From: a virus
DNA: 51,193 bases
Virus record (IMG/VR): IMGVR_UViG_3300049846_000503
Location: 1-51,193 of that record
Strand: one strand, 5' to 3'
Shown: in pieces, positions 28,859 to 39,344 of the stretch
Position numbering within the stretch: position 1 is the first letter of the stretch
How the letters are laid out: the number at the start of each line of letters is the position of its first letter
Program-made: the position numbers and the translations under genes
The notes under the pieces: model-generated
What the model saw: the letters and a program-made list of their open reading frames with translations, nothing else
Told to the model about the DNA's origin: nothing
The model's database searches: none

Positions 28859-31800
28859 TGGCCACGACTACTTGGAATGTCAGCAAGGACTCGCTTGTAG
28901 CATACAACACATCCTCGGGCTACAACAGTGGCGCAGGCGAGGATGACCACCTGCCTATCGGTTGGAACTCGTGGCTGCCCGGAAACTCGCGGGCCTACCT
29001 CGGGTTCTCCTACTCGTTCTCTGGCATGACCGCCATCACCGCTGCCACGCTGTACTTGAAGACTTCCACCGGATACCACATCGGCTCAGGCAACTGGACC
29101 GACCCGGATGTGTACATCGACCTCATCACTTCGTCGTGGTCTGAGGGTGTCAAGGGCGCAGACGAAGTTTGGTACTCGTCTAACGCTATCGCTTGGAACA
29201 ATGTTCCAAGTGTCGATACCACCAACCGCGTGACTTGGGATGTCAACGGTGCCTCCGACCCCGCCACAAGCACTTGGTACTCCGTCGATGTTACGGCCCT
29301 TGTCCAGCAGGCGTTTACCGCAGGCACCTTCTACGGCTTCAAGATTATGGCCGTGGTCGAGGGCTCCGGTGGTGACCGCGTTGAGTTCCTGACCCGCGAG
29401 GGCGGTGCTGGCGCGTACATCAGCGTCACCTACACGACGAACACCGCGCCCAACGCTCCGACCTCATTGTCTCCTACCGCCGACGCTGTTGTCAACACCC
29501 TGACCCCGACGCTGGCCGGAACCTTCTCCGACCCTGATGCTGGCGATGCCATGACCGCTGCTCAGGTCGTTGTCTACGCCGACGACGGCACGACGCTGAT
29601 TTGGGACTCAGGCTCCTTCTCGGCTACCGGAACATCGTTCTCCAAGGTCTACGCTGGCTCCGCTCTCACCGGAAACACCTTCTACAAGTGGAAGGGCCGA
29701 ACGGCTGACGCCGCTGGCGCGTGGGGCGCATACTCTGCGCTGCAGCGTTTCAAGGTCAACTCGACTCCGAACGCCCCGACAATCAGCCTCACTGAGGCTC
29801 CGACAACGGATGTCAAGACGCTTACGCCGACCTTCAATGTCACGCACAGCGACCCCGACGCCTCCGACACGCAGATGCTCTACTACCGCATCATCCTTGA
29901 GACCTCGGCTGGCGCTGCCGTTTGGGACTCTGGTGACACGAGCACGACCGCTACTGTCACGAAGCAGGTAACCTATGCTGGCCCTGCCCTCTCGTGGCAG
30001 ACGGCCTACCGTTGGCGCGCTCGCACGCAGGACTCCAACGGTGCGTGGTCTGCGTACAGCAGCAACGCCACCTTCACGACCCACACGACGGGCACCCCAA
30101 TCTCGCTGGACCCGACCGGCTCTGCCATTGCAACCTCCCTGACTCCGACCCTGCAGGGCGCTCGCGCCACGAGCGACGACACGCTGGCCAGCGCCCAAAT
30201 CATCGTCTACGAGTCTGACGGAACGACGCAGAAGTGGGACTCCGGCACCTTCACGGTCGGCGTCACATCGACGGCGTTCTCCAAGGTCTATGCTGGTGCC
30301 GCCCTGACTGCGGCCACCACCTACAAGTGGAAGGCCCGCGTCACCGGCTCCATCGGTGGTACCTCGGCCTACAGCGCCCTGCAGACCTTCGTTACCCCGG
30401 ACACGACCACCCCGTCCATCACGGCCCCGCTCGGCACTGCTGTAACTCCGGCTACGAACACGGTCTTCACTTGGACCCGTGGCACGAACTTCAACATCCA
30501 CCAGTTGTATGTCTACTCGGACGCTGCCGGTACTGTCGAGGTCTTCCACGACACTCCTTCCTCGTATGCCGCTACAGGCTCGAAGTCGTACACATACACT
30601 GGTACTTTGTCTTGGAACACGACCTACTACATGAAGGTTCGCGTCTCCGCAGACGGCGGTACGAACTGGTCTCCATGGGCCGGTCTGTCCGCCTTCACGA
30701 TGGACTCCGCTGGTGTACCGACGCTCAACTCACCGACTGCCTCGGCGTTCCTTGGCGCTCCGCGAGTGCTCGACAACTACGACAGCATCACGGTTCCGGG
30801 CGCATGGACGAACGGTGCCAACCTGACGGCTGCGGCAGAAGGTACAGTCTACCAGACTGGCCGTGGCTCTGTCAAGTTCACCGGCACATTCTCCGGCACT
30901 CAGACGGCCTACCGCACGGTAAGCCTCAACCTGTCTGCCTACGGTGGACAGACCCCAATCAAGGTGTACACTCGTATCTCGTCTCTGACGAGCGTTACGG
31001 CCATCCGTATCCGCTTCTCGACGGACGCTACGAACTACGCTGAGTACACGGTCACGCCTTCCATCATCGACACATGGGAGCAGAAGACCGTCACCAAGGG
31101 TTCGCCTACAGCAACCGGTGGTACAATCAACTGGGCCAACATCACCCGCATCGGCGTGGTCGCCATCTACGCTGCGTCAGTCGGGCCGACCATCTATGTT
31201 GACGACTTGCAGTTCGACGCTACCAACCCGTCCTTCGACGGCACGACGGCGGCAGCCGAAGTCATCAGCACCTACCGCATCCGCGTCTACAACGACGCCG
31301 CTGGCACCAGCCTGTTTTGGGACTCCGGCGATGTGGCTGGTTCGTCCACCACATTCTCGAAGTTGTACAACGGCTCGACGGCGTTCACCAAGGGCCAGAC
31401 CTACTACTGGCAGGCACGCTATGTCAAGTCCACCGGTCCTACCGGCTCGTACTCGGCGCTGACTCCGTTCAGCCTGAACACCGACCCGCAGGCACCGTCC
31501 AGCATGACACCGGCCTCCGGCTATGTCCACCCTGACTCGCTCATCCCGACATTCTCGGCTGCGTTCTCCGACGCAGACACCGCCACGCAGGGTGACTCTG
31601 CATCCATGTTCGAGGTTGAGGTTTACCGCAACTCAGACTCCGTGCTCGTCTACTCCCTGCTCAAGGACTCGTCCATGGCGGGAACGAACAGCGTCTACGA
31701 TGGTGCTTCGAATGTCTTGAAGCGCACGGGCGGCGCGAGCCCGATTGTAAACGAAACTCAATACAACTGGCGCGCTCGCTACCGCGACAACTTCGGTGCG

Positions 31801-32820
31801 GTCGGCCCATGGTCTTCCTACAATCTGTGGAAGCCATCGACCTCCCCGACGACGACCATCAACAGCCCGTCTCACCTTGGAACCGTCACTTCTTCGACCC
31901 CGACCTTCACTTGGTCGATGTCTTCGTCCGGTGGCAAGGCGCAGAACTCGTACCGTATCGTCATCACCCGCGTCTCCGACTCGTATGTGGTGTACGACTC
32001 CGGTCAGGTCTACTCGTCCGCGACCAGCCAAGTCATCCCTGCCGGTAAGATTGTCAACTCGACAACCTACGACTTCACGCTGTACGCTTGGGACACTGAC
32101 GGCCTCGTCAGCCCTGCCCCGGATGTAAACCGGTTTAGTACATCGTGGACAGCCCCGGCTGCCATCACGAACTTCACGGGAGCCGATGACACTTCGCTTT
32201 CGAGCGTCGTCCTGCAGTGGACGCAATCAGCACTTGCAGGTTCGGACTTTAGGAAGTACACTATCTACCGTAGGGAAACTGGCGATACGGAGTGGTCTTC
32301 CTATGCCGACATCACTTCCCAGTCCACGGTAATCTACTACGACTATGAGGCTGCGAACAATGTCTCGTATGACTACAAGATTACACAGTGGAAGATTATC
32401 CCCGGCGACAGCGACCTTGAAAGCGCAGACTCCGACATTTCCACTGTCATCCTCGACACGGACTCGTGGCATGTCGTTGGCGCAGACCGGGCACAGTCGC
32501 ACATCTTCGAACTTCCAGTAACTGCGGCACCGTTCTCTGAGCCCGTCCAGCAGGAAATCTTCGAGCCTCTCGGCACGAGCAGGAAGGTGGTCATCCGTGG
32601 CCGCACCCTCGGCGCTGAGGGCAACCTGACATGCCTGTGGGATACCTCGGAGCGACCGGACGCTGTTACCCAAATCGAGTACATCAAGTCTAACCGAGGC
32701 CCGCACATTCTCAAGTCCCCGTTCGGTGACATCTGGCTCGTAGAGTTCAGCGGCCCGACCAAGGATTACGGCGCAGGAGGTAGGATGCAGGCCACGCTGG
32801 TATGGACCGAGGTTGACTAA
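28858..32820 (+). CDS. Large tail/adhesin protein with repeated Fn3-like domains, 1320 aa
   Basis: ATG overlaps the tape-measure stop. Residues about 1-195 look like a DNRLRE/CBM-type beta-sandwich ('AYLGFSYSFSGMTAITAATLYLKTST...VDVTALVQQAF...VEFLTREGGAGAYISVTY'). Then come many units of about 100 residues starting 'NAPTSLSPTADAVVNTLTPTL' and containing 'YKWKGRTADAAGAWGAYSALQRF', typical Fn3-like domains. A carbohydrate-binding-like insert lies near residues 635-800. The C-terminus 'VKQ/VQQEIFEPLGTSRKVVIRGRTLGAEGNLTCLWDT' resembles distal tail proteins. Likely binds host surface polysaccharide. Confidence 0.75.
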   Translation: MATTTWNVSKDSLVAYNTSSGYNSGAGEDDHLPIGWNSWLPGNSRAYLGFSYSFSGMTAITAATLYLKTSTGYHIGSGNWTDPDVYIDLITSSWSEGVKGADEVWYSSNAIAWNNVPSVDTTNRVTWDVNGASDPATSTWYSVDVTALVQQAFTAGTFYGFKIMAVVEGSGGDRVEFLTREGGAGAYISVTYTTNTAPNAPTSLSPTADAVVNTLTPTLAGTFSDPDAGDAMTAAQVVVYADDGTTLIWDSGSFSATGTSFSKVYAGSALTGNTFYKWKGRTADAAGAWGAYSALQRFKVNSTPNAPTISLTEAPTTDVKTLTPTFNVTHSDPDASDTQMLYYRIILETSAGAAVWDSGDTSTTATVTKQVTYAGPALSWQTAYRWRARTQDSNGAWSAYSSNATFTTHTTGTPISLDPTGSAIATSLTPTLQGARATSDDTLASAQIIVYESDGTTQKWDSGTFTVGVTSTAFSKVYAGAALTAATTYKWKARVTGSIGGTSAYSALQTFVTPDTTTPSITAPLGTAVTPATNTVFTWTRGTNFNIHQLYVYSDAAGTVEVFHDTPSSYAATGSKSYTYTGTLSWNTTYYMKVRVSADGGTNWSPWAGLSAFTMDSAGVPTLNSPTASAFLGAPRVLDNYDSITVPGAWTNGANLTAAAEGTVYQTGRGSVKFTGTFSGTQTAYRTVSLNLSAYGGQTPIKVYTRISSLTSVTAIRIRFSTDATNYAEYTVTPSIIDTWEQKTVTKGSPTATGGTINWANITRIGVVAIYAASVGPTIYVDDLQFDATNPSFDGTTAAAEVISTYRIRVYNDAAGTSLFWDSGDVAGSSTTFSKLYNGSTAFTKGQTYYWQARYVKSTGPTGSYSALTPFSLNTDPQAPSSMTPASGYVHPDSLIPTFSAAFSDADTATQGDSASMFEVEVYRNSDSVLVYSLLKDSSMAGTNSVYDGASNVLKRTGGASPIVNETQYNWRARYRDNFGAVGPWSSYNLWKPSTSPTTTINSPSHLGTVTSSTPTFTWSMSSSGGKAQNSYRIVITRVSDSYVVYDSGQVYSSATSQVIPAGKIVNSTTYDFTLYAWDTDGLVSPAPDVNRFSTSWTAPAAITNFTGADDTSLSSVVLQWTQSALAGSDFRKYTIYRRETGDTEWSSYADITSQSTVIYYDYEAANNVSYDYKITQWKIIPGDSDLESADSDISTVILDTDSWHVVGADRAQSHIFELPVTAAPFSEPVQQEIFEPLGTSRKVVIRGRTLGAEGNLTCLWDTSERPDAVTQIEYIKSNRGPHILKSPFGDIWLVEFSGPTKDYGAGGRMQATLVWTEVD

Positions 32821-33977
32821 TGTACCCTGTCTCCGCATCGTTTCTAGAAGCACTCAAGAGCCCGGTACATTCCTTCCGCTCGCGCATGGAGGTTCTCGAC
32901 ACGAACTTCCAGCCGGTAGCCGTCTTCAATGATGCTGGCTCCGTCGAAGACCCGACTCGGGTCCTCGTGGACGGCTCCGTTGATGCCGACACCACCCGGC
33001 TTACCAGAAGGACTTTTACGGCCACCGTCCTGAATGAAGACGGCCAGTGGTCGCCTCAGTCCGATTGGGGCGGGCTGTTCTATGTCAATCGTGTCATCCG
33101 ACTCTACCGTGGCATCGACTACGGTGATGCCACCGAACTCGTGCCTATTGGTACATTCCTCATCGACCACGCCGATGTCACGGTAGAGCGCAACATGAGC
33201 ATGGTCGTCCTGTCTGGCTCCGACCTGTGGAAGAAGTTTGGCAAGGCGATTTTCAGTAAGGCTCAGTCGTGGGCCGCAGGCACCAGCATCAACACGGTAA
33301 TCTCGGCCATCGCCACTGCGTCTGGCGTCACCCGAATGACTCTCGACCCGCTCTCTTCTCGCGCCACGGCAGACACCCAACTCGGGACCATCTTTGCCGT
33401 CGAGCGGGGAGATAACAAGGGCGAGGCTCTCGACCGGCTCTGCAAGGCGTATGGCATCGACATCTACTTCGACCCGACTGGCTACCTCGTAACGGAAGAC
33501 TTCAAGACTCCGGGCAGCACCGCCGTCGTGTACACCTACGACCCGGATGTCAACAATAACCTGTTGGTCGTGAAGTCCAGTTACTCCGACGACAACCTTT
33601 ACAACTCAGTGCTTGTCATCGGGACCAAGGACAAGAACAACATCGTCACTTACCAAATCAGGGACACGAATGCGCTGTCCGTGACAAACATTACGCTTCT
33701 CGGAGAGCGAGTATTGAAGTTCGAGTCTGACCAGATTGGAACGACGGCCCTTGCTCAGGCAACTGCCACCAAGTTGTTTTACAAGAGCGTCCTCGTCAAC
33801 GAGGATATCTCCCTCGAAACAGTATGCAATCCGGCATACGAAGGCAATGATGTCATCAAGGTTGTTGAGACGGACTTTGCGCAACTCAATGACACATACA
33901 GGCTCAAGGCTTTCACTGTGCCTCTTTCTTCCACCCGGCAGACGCTTCGCCTGCTCCGTGAAATCAGGTTGACATAA
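32820..33977 (+). CDS. Baseplate hub-like tail protein, 385 aa
   Basis: TAATG overlap with the previous gene. 'MYPVSASFLEALKSPVHSFRSRMEVLDTNF', 'GTFLIDHADVTVERNMSMVVLSGSDLWKKF' and 'YGIDIYFDPTGYLVTEDF' match the DUF5047/gp27-like hub family found after distal tail proteins in actinophages. It should form the central ring of the tail tip. Confidence 0.7.
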   Translation: MYPVSASFLEALKSPVHSFRSRMEVLDTNFQPVAVFNDAGSVEDPTRVLVDGSVDADTTRLTRRTFTATVLNEDGQWSPQSDWGGLFYVNRVIRLYRGIDYGDATELVPIGTFLIDHADVTVERNMSMVVLSGSDLWKKFGKAIFSKAQSWAAGTSINTVISAIATASGVTRMTLDPLSSRATADTQLGTIFAVERGDNKGEALDRLCKAYGIDIYFDPTGYLVTEDFKTPGSTAVVYTYDPDVNNNLLVVKSSYSDDNLYNSVLVIGTKDKNNIVTYQIRDTNALSVTNITLLGERVLKFESDQIGTTALAQATATKLFYKSVLVNEDISLETVCNPAYEGNDVIKVVETDFAQLNDTYRLKAFTVPLSSTRQTLRLLREIRLT

Positions 33978-35467
33978 TGGTTGCTCCGACGAAGTTCCCG
34001 CAGGGCGATGCCTCTCGCATCGTCAGTGTTATTGATGGGCGCATCAACAAGACTACGCGCTCGGGCTCCAAAATCGAGCACACTTGGGGTGTCATCGCCT
34101 CGGTCGCTGCCGATGGCATGACAGCCGGTGCCTACCTGTACGGCGAGACGGATGGAGCCTACATCAGCCAAGGCTTCCGCGTCAAGCCGCCGATGTACCC
34201 AACGGTGGGCGACAAGGTTCGCGTTGCAATCGACTACGGCAAGGGCGAGCGCTGGATTGAGGAAATCCATCCGACCGGCACCTACCACCGTGTCACCATC
34301 GAGCCTAGCACCGGAGAGGTCGAGTTCGGTTCCGGCTCTGCCGACAAGGACACACGCCTCTACCGGCCGACCACGAAGACCCTGACGATTGACGACCACG
34401 CTGGCGGCGCTGCCACGCTCAATGTCATCGGCAACATCAAGCAGGGCGGCGTTCAGGTCGCCCTGACATCGGATATCCCTGCGGCGTCTGGCACTGTCGC
34501 CAGCGGCACTACTCTCGGAACCGCCTCGAACGCAGGCGCAGCGGCCACATTCTCAAAGGGCGACCACCAGCACGGCACCGTGTCTTCTGGCGCGGTAACC
34601 GCTCAGACCTCTTACGGGCTGTCGTCGTCCAACGGCTCTGCTGGAACCGTCGCCCTCTCCGACCACACGCACGGAACGGTTGCCCTTCCGACATCCTCCG
34701 GCGCTGGTTTCACCGTCCCGACAGGAACGCTTGCCGTTACTGGTGGAACCCTTACTCTGTCCACGGATGCTCGTATCTACCGCTCGGCGGCGACTACGGT
34801 CACTATGGACGACGGGGCCGCTGGCCAGTTGACATGGCTCGAAGTTCTCGGCGGCATTTCGGTCAAGCGAACCACTACCGCAAGCAATGTCATTCGAGGC
34901 ATCGTCTCAGGTGACACCACCGCTGGCTTCCAAGTCAATGTTGCCGGAAAGATGGAGTGGGGACCGGGGGGTTCTACGGCGGTCGATACCAACCTCTACC
35001 GGGACGCGGCCAGCGTGTTGCGGTCAGATGATACGCTGCGCCTTGAAGCCCACGCGCCGACAGGCTATGACAAGGGCGGAACATCGGATAGCACGACTAT
35101 CACGACGGCTGGTACCTACTACGCGCTGACCAACGCTGTCACCGGGGCAATCACGCCAGCATATATTGGCCAGCGCTTCTTGTGCATGTTGACGGGCTTC
35201 TGCAGTCTCAACACTACGACCGCACAGTACGCTCTGGTCAGGCTAGACATCGTGGACGGCTCTGATACACAAATCACAACCCTAGGCTACACTCGCCACG
35301 ACAATCCCGGCGTATCGGGCAGGGGCTCGGTTGTCCAGTTCGCTAAGGTCTGGACTGCGGACGCTACCTCGTCCCGAAAGTTGAAGGCTTACGGAACGAC
35401 TCAGACCACTAATGGCCTTTCGCTGACGCTGGCATACACGCAGATGATTTTCCTTCCTCTGCCGTAA
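33977..35467 (+). CDS. Tail tip / fibre protein, 496 aa
   Basis: TAATG overlap. N-terminal 100 residues look like an OB-fold hub extension ('SRIVSVIDGRINKTTRSGSKIEHTWGVIASV...VGDKVRVAIDYGKGERWIEEI'). The middle is Gly/Ser/Thr-rich with two metal-binding HxH motifs (GDHQHGT, SDHTHGT) common in trimeric phage fibres. The C-terminus is beta-rich. Probable receptor-binding or spike component. Confidence 0.7.
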   Translation: MVAPTKFPQGDASRIVSVIDGRINKTTRSGSKIEHTWGVIASVAADGMTAGAYLYGETDGAYISQGFRVKPPMYPTVGDKVRVAIDYGKGERWIEEIHPTGTYHRVTIEPSTGEVEFGSGSADKDTRLYRPTTKTLTIDDHAGGAATLNVIGNIKQGGVQVALTSDIPAASGTVASGTTLGTASNAGAAATFSKGDHQHGTVSSGAVTAQTSYGLSSSNGSAGTVALSDHTHGTVALPTSSGAGFTVPTGTLAVTGGTLTLSTDARIYRSAATTVTMDDGAAGQLTWLEVLGGISVKRTTTASNVIRGIVSGDTTAGFQVNVAGKMEWGPGGSTAVDTNLYRDAASVLRSDDTLRLEAHAPTGYDKGGTSDSTTITTAGTYYALTNAVTGAITPAYIGQRFLCMLTGFCSLNTTTAQYALVRLDIVDGSDTQITTLGYTRHDNPGVSGRGSVVQFAKVWTADATSSRKLKAYGTTQTTNGLSLTLAYTQMIFLPLP

Positions 35468-35476
35468 AGGAGCACA

Positions 35477-35647
35477 ATGGAAATCTCAATCGACAGTTTG
35501 TTCCAGAAAATCGGTGTCCTCACCGTGGAGAACGACTTGCTCAAGTCTGAACTCAATCAGGCAAAGGCATATATCGAACAGTTGAGGGAGGACGCACGCC
35601 CTCATGATGAACCTCAGCCTGAGGCAAAGAAGGCAAACAAGGAATAG
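35477..35647 (+). CDS. Small coiled-coil protein, 56 aa
   Basis: AAAGGAG four bases before ATG 35477. MEISIDSLFQKIGVLTVEND... 'LLKSELNQAKAYIEQLRED' has clear heptads, then a charged tail. Such small coiled-coil proteins are frequent between tail genes; function unknown. Confidence 0.7.
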   Translation: MEISIDSLFQKIGVLTVENDLLKSELNQAKAYIEQLREDARPHDEPQPEAKKANKE

Positions 35648-35650
35648 CAA

Positions 35651-36160
35651 ATGGCAGCAACGATTGGTGTGTTCGTTTACACCGGCACCAACGCGGCAAC
35701 GGAGTCTACGGTCCAGACGGGTATCTCGTTCTTGTCCATCGACTCTAACGCTACGGACGCTACCACCCGCCAGAACAACCCTGTTCTCGCTGGCACGGTA
35801 TCGTACACGAAGCACATTCGCCTCAAGGCGACTGTCGCTCCCGCAGTCTCGTGGGGCAATGTCAAGTTCTGGACTGACGGCTCCGGTCAGGCCAATGTCG
35901 GCCTTCGGGCTAAGTTGGCTCAGGGTACCGGTGGCGCTACTCCGGGCACGGGCGGCACGACTCCGTACAACACGGCGATGACCGGCGATGCAGATGCCTA
36001 CTCTTACACTTCTGGTGCTAAGGGTACTTGGGATGCTGCTACCTACTCGGCCATCAACACCGTTTCGAAGGAAATGCAGTTGCAGTTGTCTCCGACCGCC
36101 TCGGCAACTCCGGGCGCTTGGACGCAGGAAACCCTCAACTACTCCTACGACGAGGTATAA
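35651..36160 (+). CDS. Minor tail/structural protein, 169 aa
   Basis: MAATIGVFVYTGTNAATEST... is Thr/Ala/Gly-rich and beta-prone without Cys, as expected for a virion protein. Only three bases after the previous stop. No family recognised. Confidence 0.65.
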   Translation: MAATIGVFVYTGTNAATESTVQTGISFLSIDSNATDATTRQNNPVLAGTVSYTKHIRLKATVAPAVSWGNVKFWTDGSGQANVGLRAKLAQGTGGATPGTGGTTPYNTAMTGDADAYSYTSGAKGTWDAATYSAINTVSKEMQLQLSPTASATPGAWTQETLNYSYDEV

Positions 36161-36207
36161 TCCCTAGAGGATAACACAGGCGCATAGACGCCAGAAAGGA
36201 CAACTCA

Positions 36208-36699
36208 ATGTCTGAATACGCATACTTCGCTAACGCTACTCTCAGCGATGGCGAGGAAGTGGTCGTAGACCTTGAACAGCGGGGATGGGCCGACAAGGAA
36301 ATCCTTGCCAAGACTATTCGGTGGGCGCTGGTGCCGAAGGGCACACACATCACCCTCGATGGTCGCCCATACCCGCTGGTACAAATCTCAATCCCCGAAG
36401 GCGCTAAGCCTATCTTCCGCAGCCGGGTCTACCGCGCAATCATCCAGTCGCGCAGCAGCGACCAGATTGAGCGAAAGGTCATCCCCGTTCTGCGCGTGCC
36501 CGAGTTCCGGGCGTACTGCATCGGCTGGAAGAAGGGGCGGACGAAGGTCTGGACTTGGGTCATGCCTGATGGCTCAATCGAAGTCGGGACCGGCGACGAC
36601 TCACATCGCGGCAACATCATCCGAACATATCTGAACACCCTCACCTACGAAATCCCTGAGCCTGAGCCGGAGCCCGCACCGGAGGAACTACAGGCGTAG
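36208..36699 (+). CDS. Hypothetical tail-region protein, 163 aa
   Basis: AAAGGA before ATG 36208. MSEYAYFANATLSDGEEVVV... 'YCIGWKKGRTKVWTWVMPDGSIEVGTGDDSHRG', then a Pro-Glu tail (EIPEPEPEPAPEELQA). No family recognised; position suggests a virion component. Confidence 0.65.
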   Translation: MSEYAYFANATLSDGEEVVVDLEQRGWADKEILAKTIRWALVPKGTHITLDGRPYPLVQISIPEGAKPIFRSRVYRAIIQSRSSDQIERKVIPVLRVPEFRAYCIGWKKGRTKVWTWVMPDGSIEVGTGDDSHRGNIIRTYLNTLTYEIPEPEPEPAPEELQA

Positions 36700-36736
36700 T
36701 CTCGCCCTGACTCAACGGGGCTAAGGACTCAACTCA

Positions 36737-39343
36737 ATGGCTATTGTCGTCACCCAAATCGGAAGCCTTGGCGTCAAGAACGGCTCACCGACCACCAACC
36801 ATGTCGTAACCCTGACGGGCGGCGCTTCGGTTGGCGACCTAGTTCTTGTCGCCATCGCGGTCGATAACTCCGGTACATCCGGCGCTAGCGTCATCAGCGG
36901 CGTGCAGGACATCGTAAGCAACACCTACTCACAGGTCAAGTTGCAGAACCGCACTGCCGGTAGCGCAGCGAACGATGGTCTGACAGTAGCCATCTACAAG
37001 TCTGTTGTTTCGACCGTCCTCGCTACGAACGACACAGTTGAAGTCCTTTTCTCCGCAGGTATCACTTCGTGTACCGCTCAGGTTTTCAAGGTCACGGGAG
37101 CAAACTCTACAGAAGCGTCCACGGACAGCGCATCAGGAACCGGCACAACCTACACATCGAACGCGATGTCCGTTTCGTCCGGTGGCCTTTACTTCGGCGT
37201 TGCCGGTAACGAGTCTAACACTGCTCCTGCCGCCGACTCCGACACCACGAACGGCTCTTGGACAACCACGACCTCAGTCAGCGGCGGAAGCGGCGGTGAC
37301 GCGACCAAGATGTCGCAGCGCGTCCACTACAAGGTAGTCAACGCGACCGGCAACCAGACAATGAACGCCGCCACGGGCGCGAGCACGGATTGGGCGGTCG
37401 CGGCAGCCGTCTTTACCGGAACCACGACCAACAGTGGTTCGTTCACTGCTGACGCCCACATTTCCAAGAACGGCATCGCTGGTTCCTTTACAGCCAACGC
37501 TAACATCAGCAAGAACGGCATCGCCGGTTCGTTTACCGCAGATGCGTACATCAAGAAGACGATTTCAGGGTCTTTCACTGCTGACGCACAGATTAGCGGT
37601 GTCGGTTCGTTCACCGCCGACGCTTACATCCAGAAGATTACCAGCCAGTCGTTTACTGCCGATGCCAACATCAGCAAGAACGACATTGCTGGTTCGTTCA
37701 CCGCTGACGCCAACATCAGCAAGACCATCGGCGGAACATTCACTGCCGATGCGCACATCAGCAAGAATGACATCGGCGGTACATTCTCTGCAGATGCCAA
37801 CATTTCCAAGAACGACATCGCAGGCAACTTCACTGCGGATGCGTACATCCAGAAGACCTTTGCCGGTTCGTTCACTGCCGACAGCCACATCAGCAGGAAT
37901 GACATTGCTGGCTCCTTCACGGCTGATGCTCAACTCTCTGGCGTAGGCTCCTTTACTGCAGACGCCTACATCGCCAAGACATTCTCAGACTCGTTCACTG
38001 CCGACGCCTACATTCAGAAAACCCTCTCGGGCTCGTTCACAGCGGACGCTGAGATTGCGGCTGGCCTCACGACGGTCGAGGGTTCCTTCACGGCTGATGC
38101 GCACATCGCCAAGAATGGTATTGCAGGGTCATTCACTGCCGATGCGCATATCGCCAAGAATGACACTGCGGGGTCCTTCACGGCGGATGCGAACATCAGT
38201 CGGAACGACATTGCAAGTTCCTTCTCGGCAGATGCCAACATCAGCCGGAATGACATTGCAGGTTCATTCACTGCGGATGCGAACATCAGCCGGAATGACA
38301 TTGCCGGAACCTTTACCGCAGATGCATACATTCTGCGAACCTTTGCAGGTTCCTTCTCGGCAGATGCCAACATCAGTCGGAACGACATCGCCGGGTCGTT
38401 CACAGCCGATGCTCAGATTTCTGGTGTAGGCTCGTTCACGGCTGACGCCTACATTCAGCGGACCTTCTCGTCAACCTTCACCGCAGACGCCCACATCGGG
38501 GCAACCCTTGCCTCGACCTTTACGGCGGATGCGTACATTCAGAAGACGCAGGCCGGGTCCTTCACCGCAGATGCCAACCTGTCGAAGAATGACATCGCGG
38601 GAACCTTCACGGCAGACGCCCACATTGCCAAGAATGATATCGGTGGTTCGTTCACAGCGGACGCCTACATCATTCGGACCTTCTCTGGTAGCCTGACGGC
38701 AGACGCTCACATCGCCCGCAATGACATTGCCGGGTCGTTCACCGCTGATGCTGAAATCGCCCTTCCGGGCGTGGTCACTTACAACGGCTCCTTCACGGCG
38801 GATGCCCACATCGCCGGAACTCCGTCCGGGTCGTTCACCGCAGACGCCTACATTCGCTCCACGGCCTCTGGAACATTCACAGCGGACGCTTTCATCCAGA
38901 AGACTACCTCGGGGTCATTCTCTGCGGATGCGAATATTGGAGCCACGATTTCGGGCTCTCTTACTGCAGACGCCTACATCAAGGCCACGCAGTCTGGTTC
39001 CTTCTCGGCAGATGCCTATATCAAGGCTGAACTTCTCGGCTCCCTGACGGCAGATGCCTACATTCGGGCGACAATCGCCTCTTCCTTCACGGCAGACGGC
39101 TACATTCTCGCCACCATCAACGGCTCCTTCACGGCCAGCGCCTTCATCGGCGGCGCTACTAGGGATGCCACTGTAGAGGAAGTCATCGAAGAGGCTGTCC
39201 TCGTAACAACTGATACCTCGGCTGAGGTAGCCGAGGATAGCGATACTGTCGAGTCGGTCGGCGTTGAAATCGAGGCATCCGTAGAGATTGCCGAAGATGG
39301 CGGGGTATCCGACGCGGTAGATGTAGAACTGACGGAGATTTAG
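36737..39343 (+). CDS. Repeat-built tail fibre, 868 aa, about 40 SFTADA repeats
   Basis: N-terminal about 230 residues form a beta-rich head ('VTQIGSLGVKNGSPTTNHVVTLTGGASVGDLVLVAIAVDNSG...'). From residue about 233 to 810 there are about 40 tandem units of 11-18 residues with consensus G-S-F-T-A-D-A-(H/Y/N)-I-x-(K/R)-(N-D-I-A or T-x-x). The C-terminal 55 residues are acidic (Val/Glu/Asp). The regular period suggests a beta-solenoid or fibrous shaft. DNA copies differ at third positions, so the repeat is kept at protein level. Confidence 0.75.
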   Translation: MAIVVTQIGSLGVKNGSPTTNHVVTLTGGASVGDLVLVAIAVDNSGTSGASVISGVQDIVSNTYSQVKLQNRTAGSAANDGLTVAIYKSVVSTVLATNDTVEVLFSAGITSCTAQVFKVTGANSTEASTDSASGTGTTYTSNAMSVSSGGLYFGVAGNESNTAPAADSDTTNGSWTTTTSVSGGSGGDATKMSQRVHYKVVNATGNQTMNAATGASTDWAVAAAVFTGTTTNSGSFTADAHISKNGIAGSFTANANISKNGIAGSFTADAYIKKTISGSFTADAQISGVGSFTADAYIQKITSQSFTADANISKNDIAGSFTADANISKTIGGTFTADAHISKNDIGGTFSADANISKNDIAGNFTADAYIQKTFAGSFTADSHISRNDIAGSFTADAQLSGVGSFTADAYIAKTFSDSFTADAYIQKTLSGSFTADAEIAAGLTTVEGSFTADAHIAKNGIAGSFTADAHIAKNDTAGSFTADANISRNDIASSFSADANISRNDIAGSFTADANISRNDIAGTFTADAYILRTFAGSFSADANISRNDIAGSFTADAQISGVGSFTADAYIQRTFSSTFTADAHIGATLASTFTADAYIQKTQAGSFTADANLSKNDIAGTFTADAHIAKNDIGGSFTADAYIIRTFSGSLTADAHIARNDIAGSFTADAEIALPGVVTYNGSFTADAHIAGTPSGSFTADAYIRSTASGTFTADAFIQKTTSGSFSADANIGATISGSLTADAYIKATQSGSFSADAYIKAELLGSLTADAYIRATIASSFTADGYILATINGSFTASAFIGGATRDATVEEVIEEAVLVTTDTSAEVAEDSDTVESVGVEIEASVEIAEDGGVSDAVDVELTEI

Positions 39344-39344
39344 T

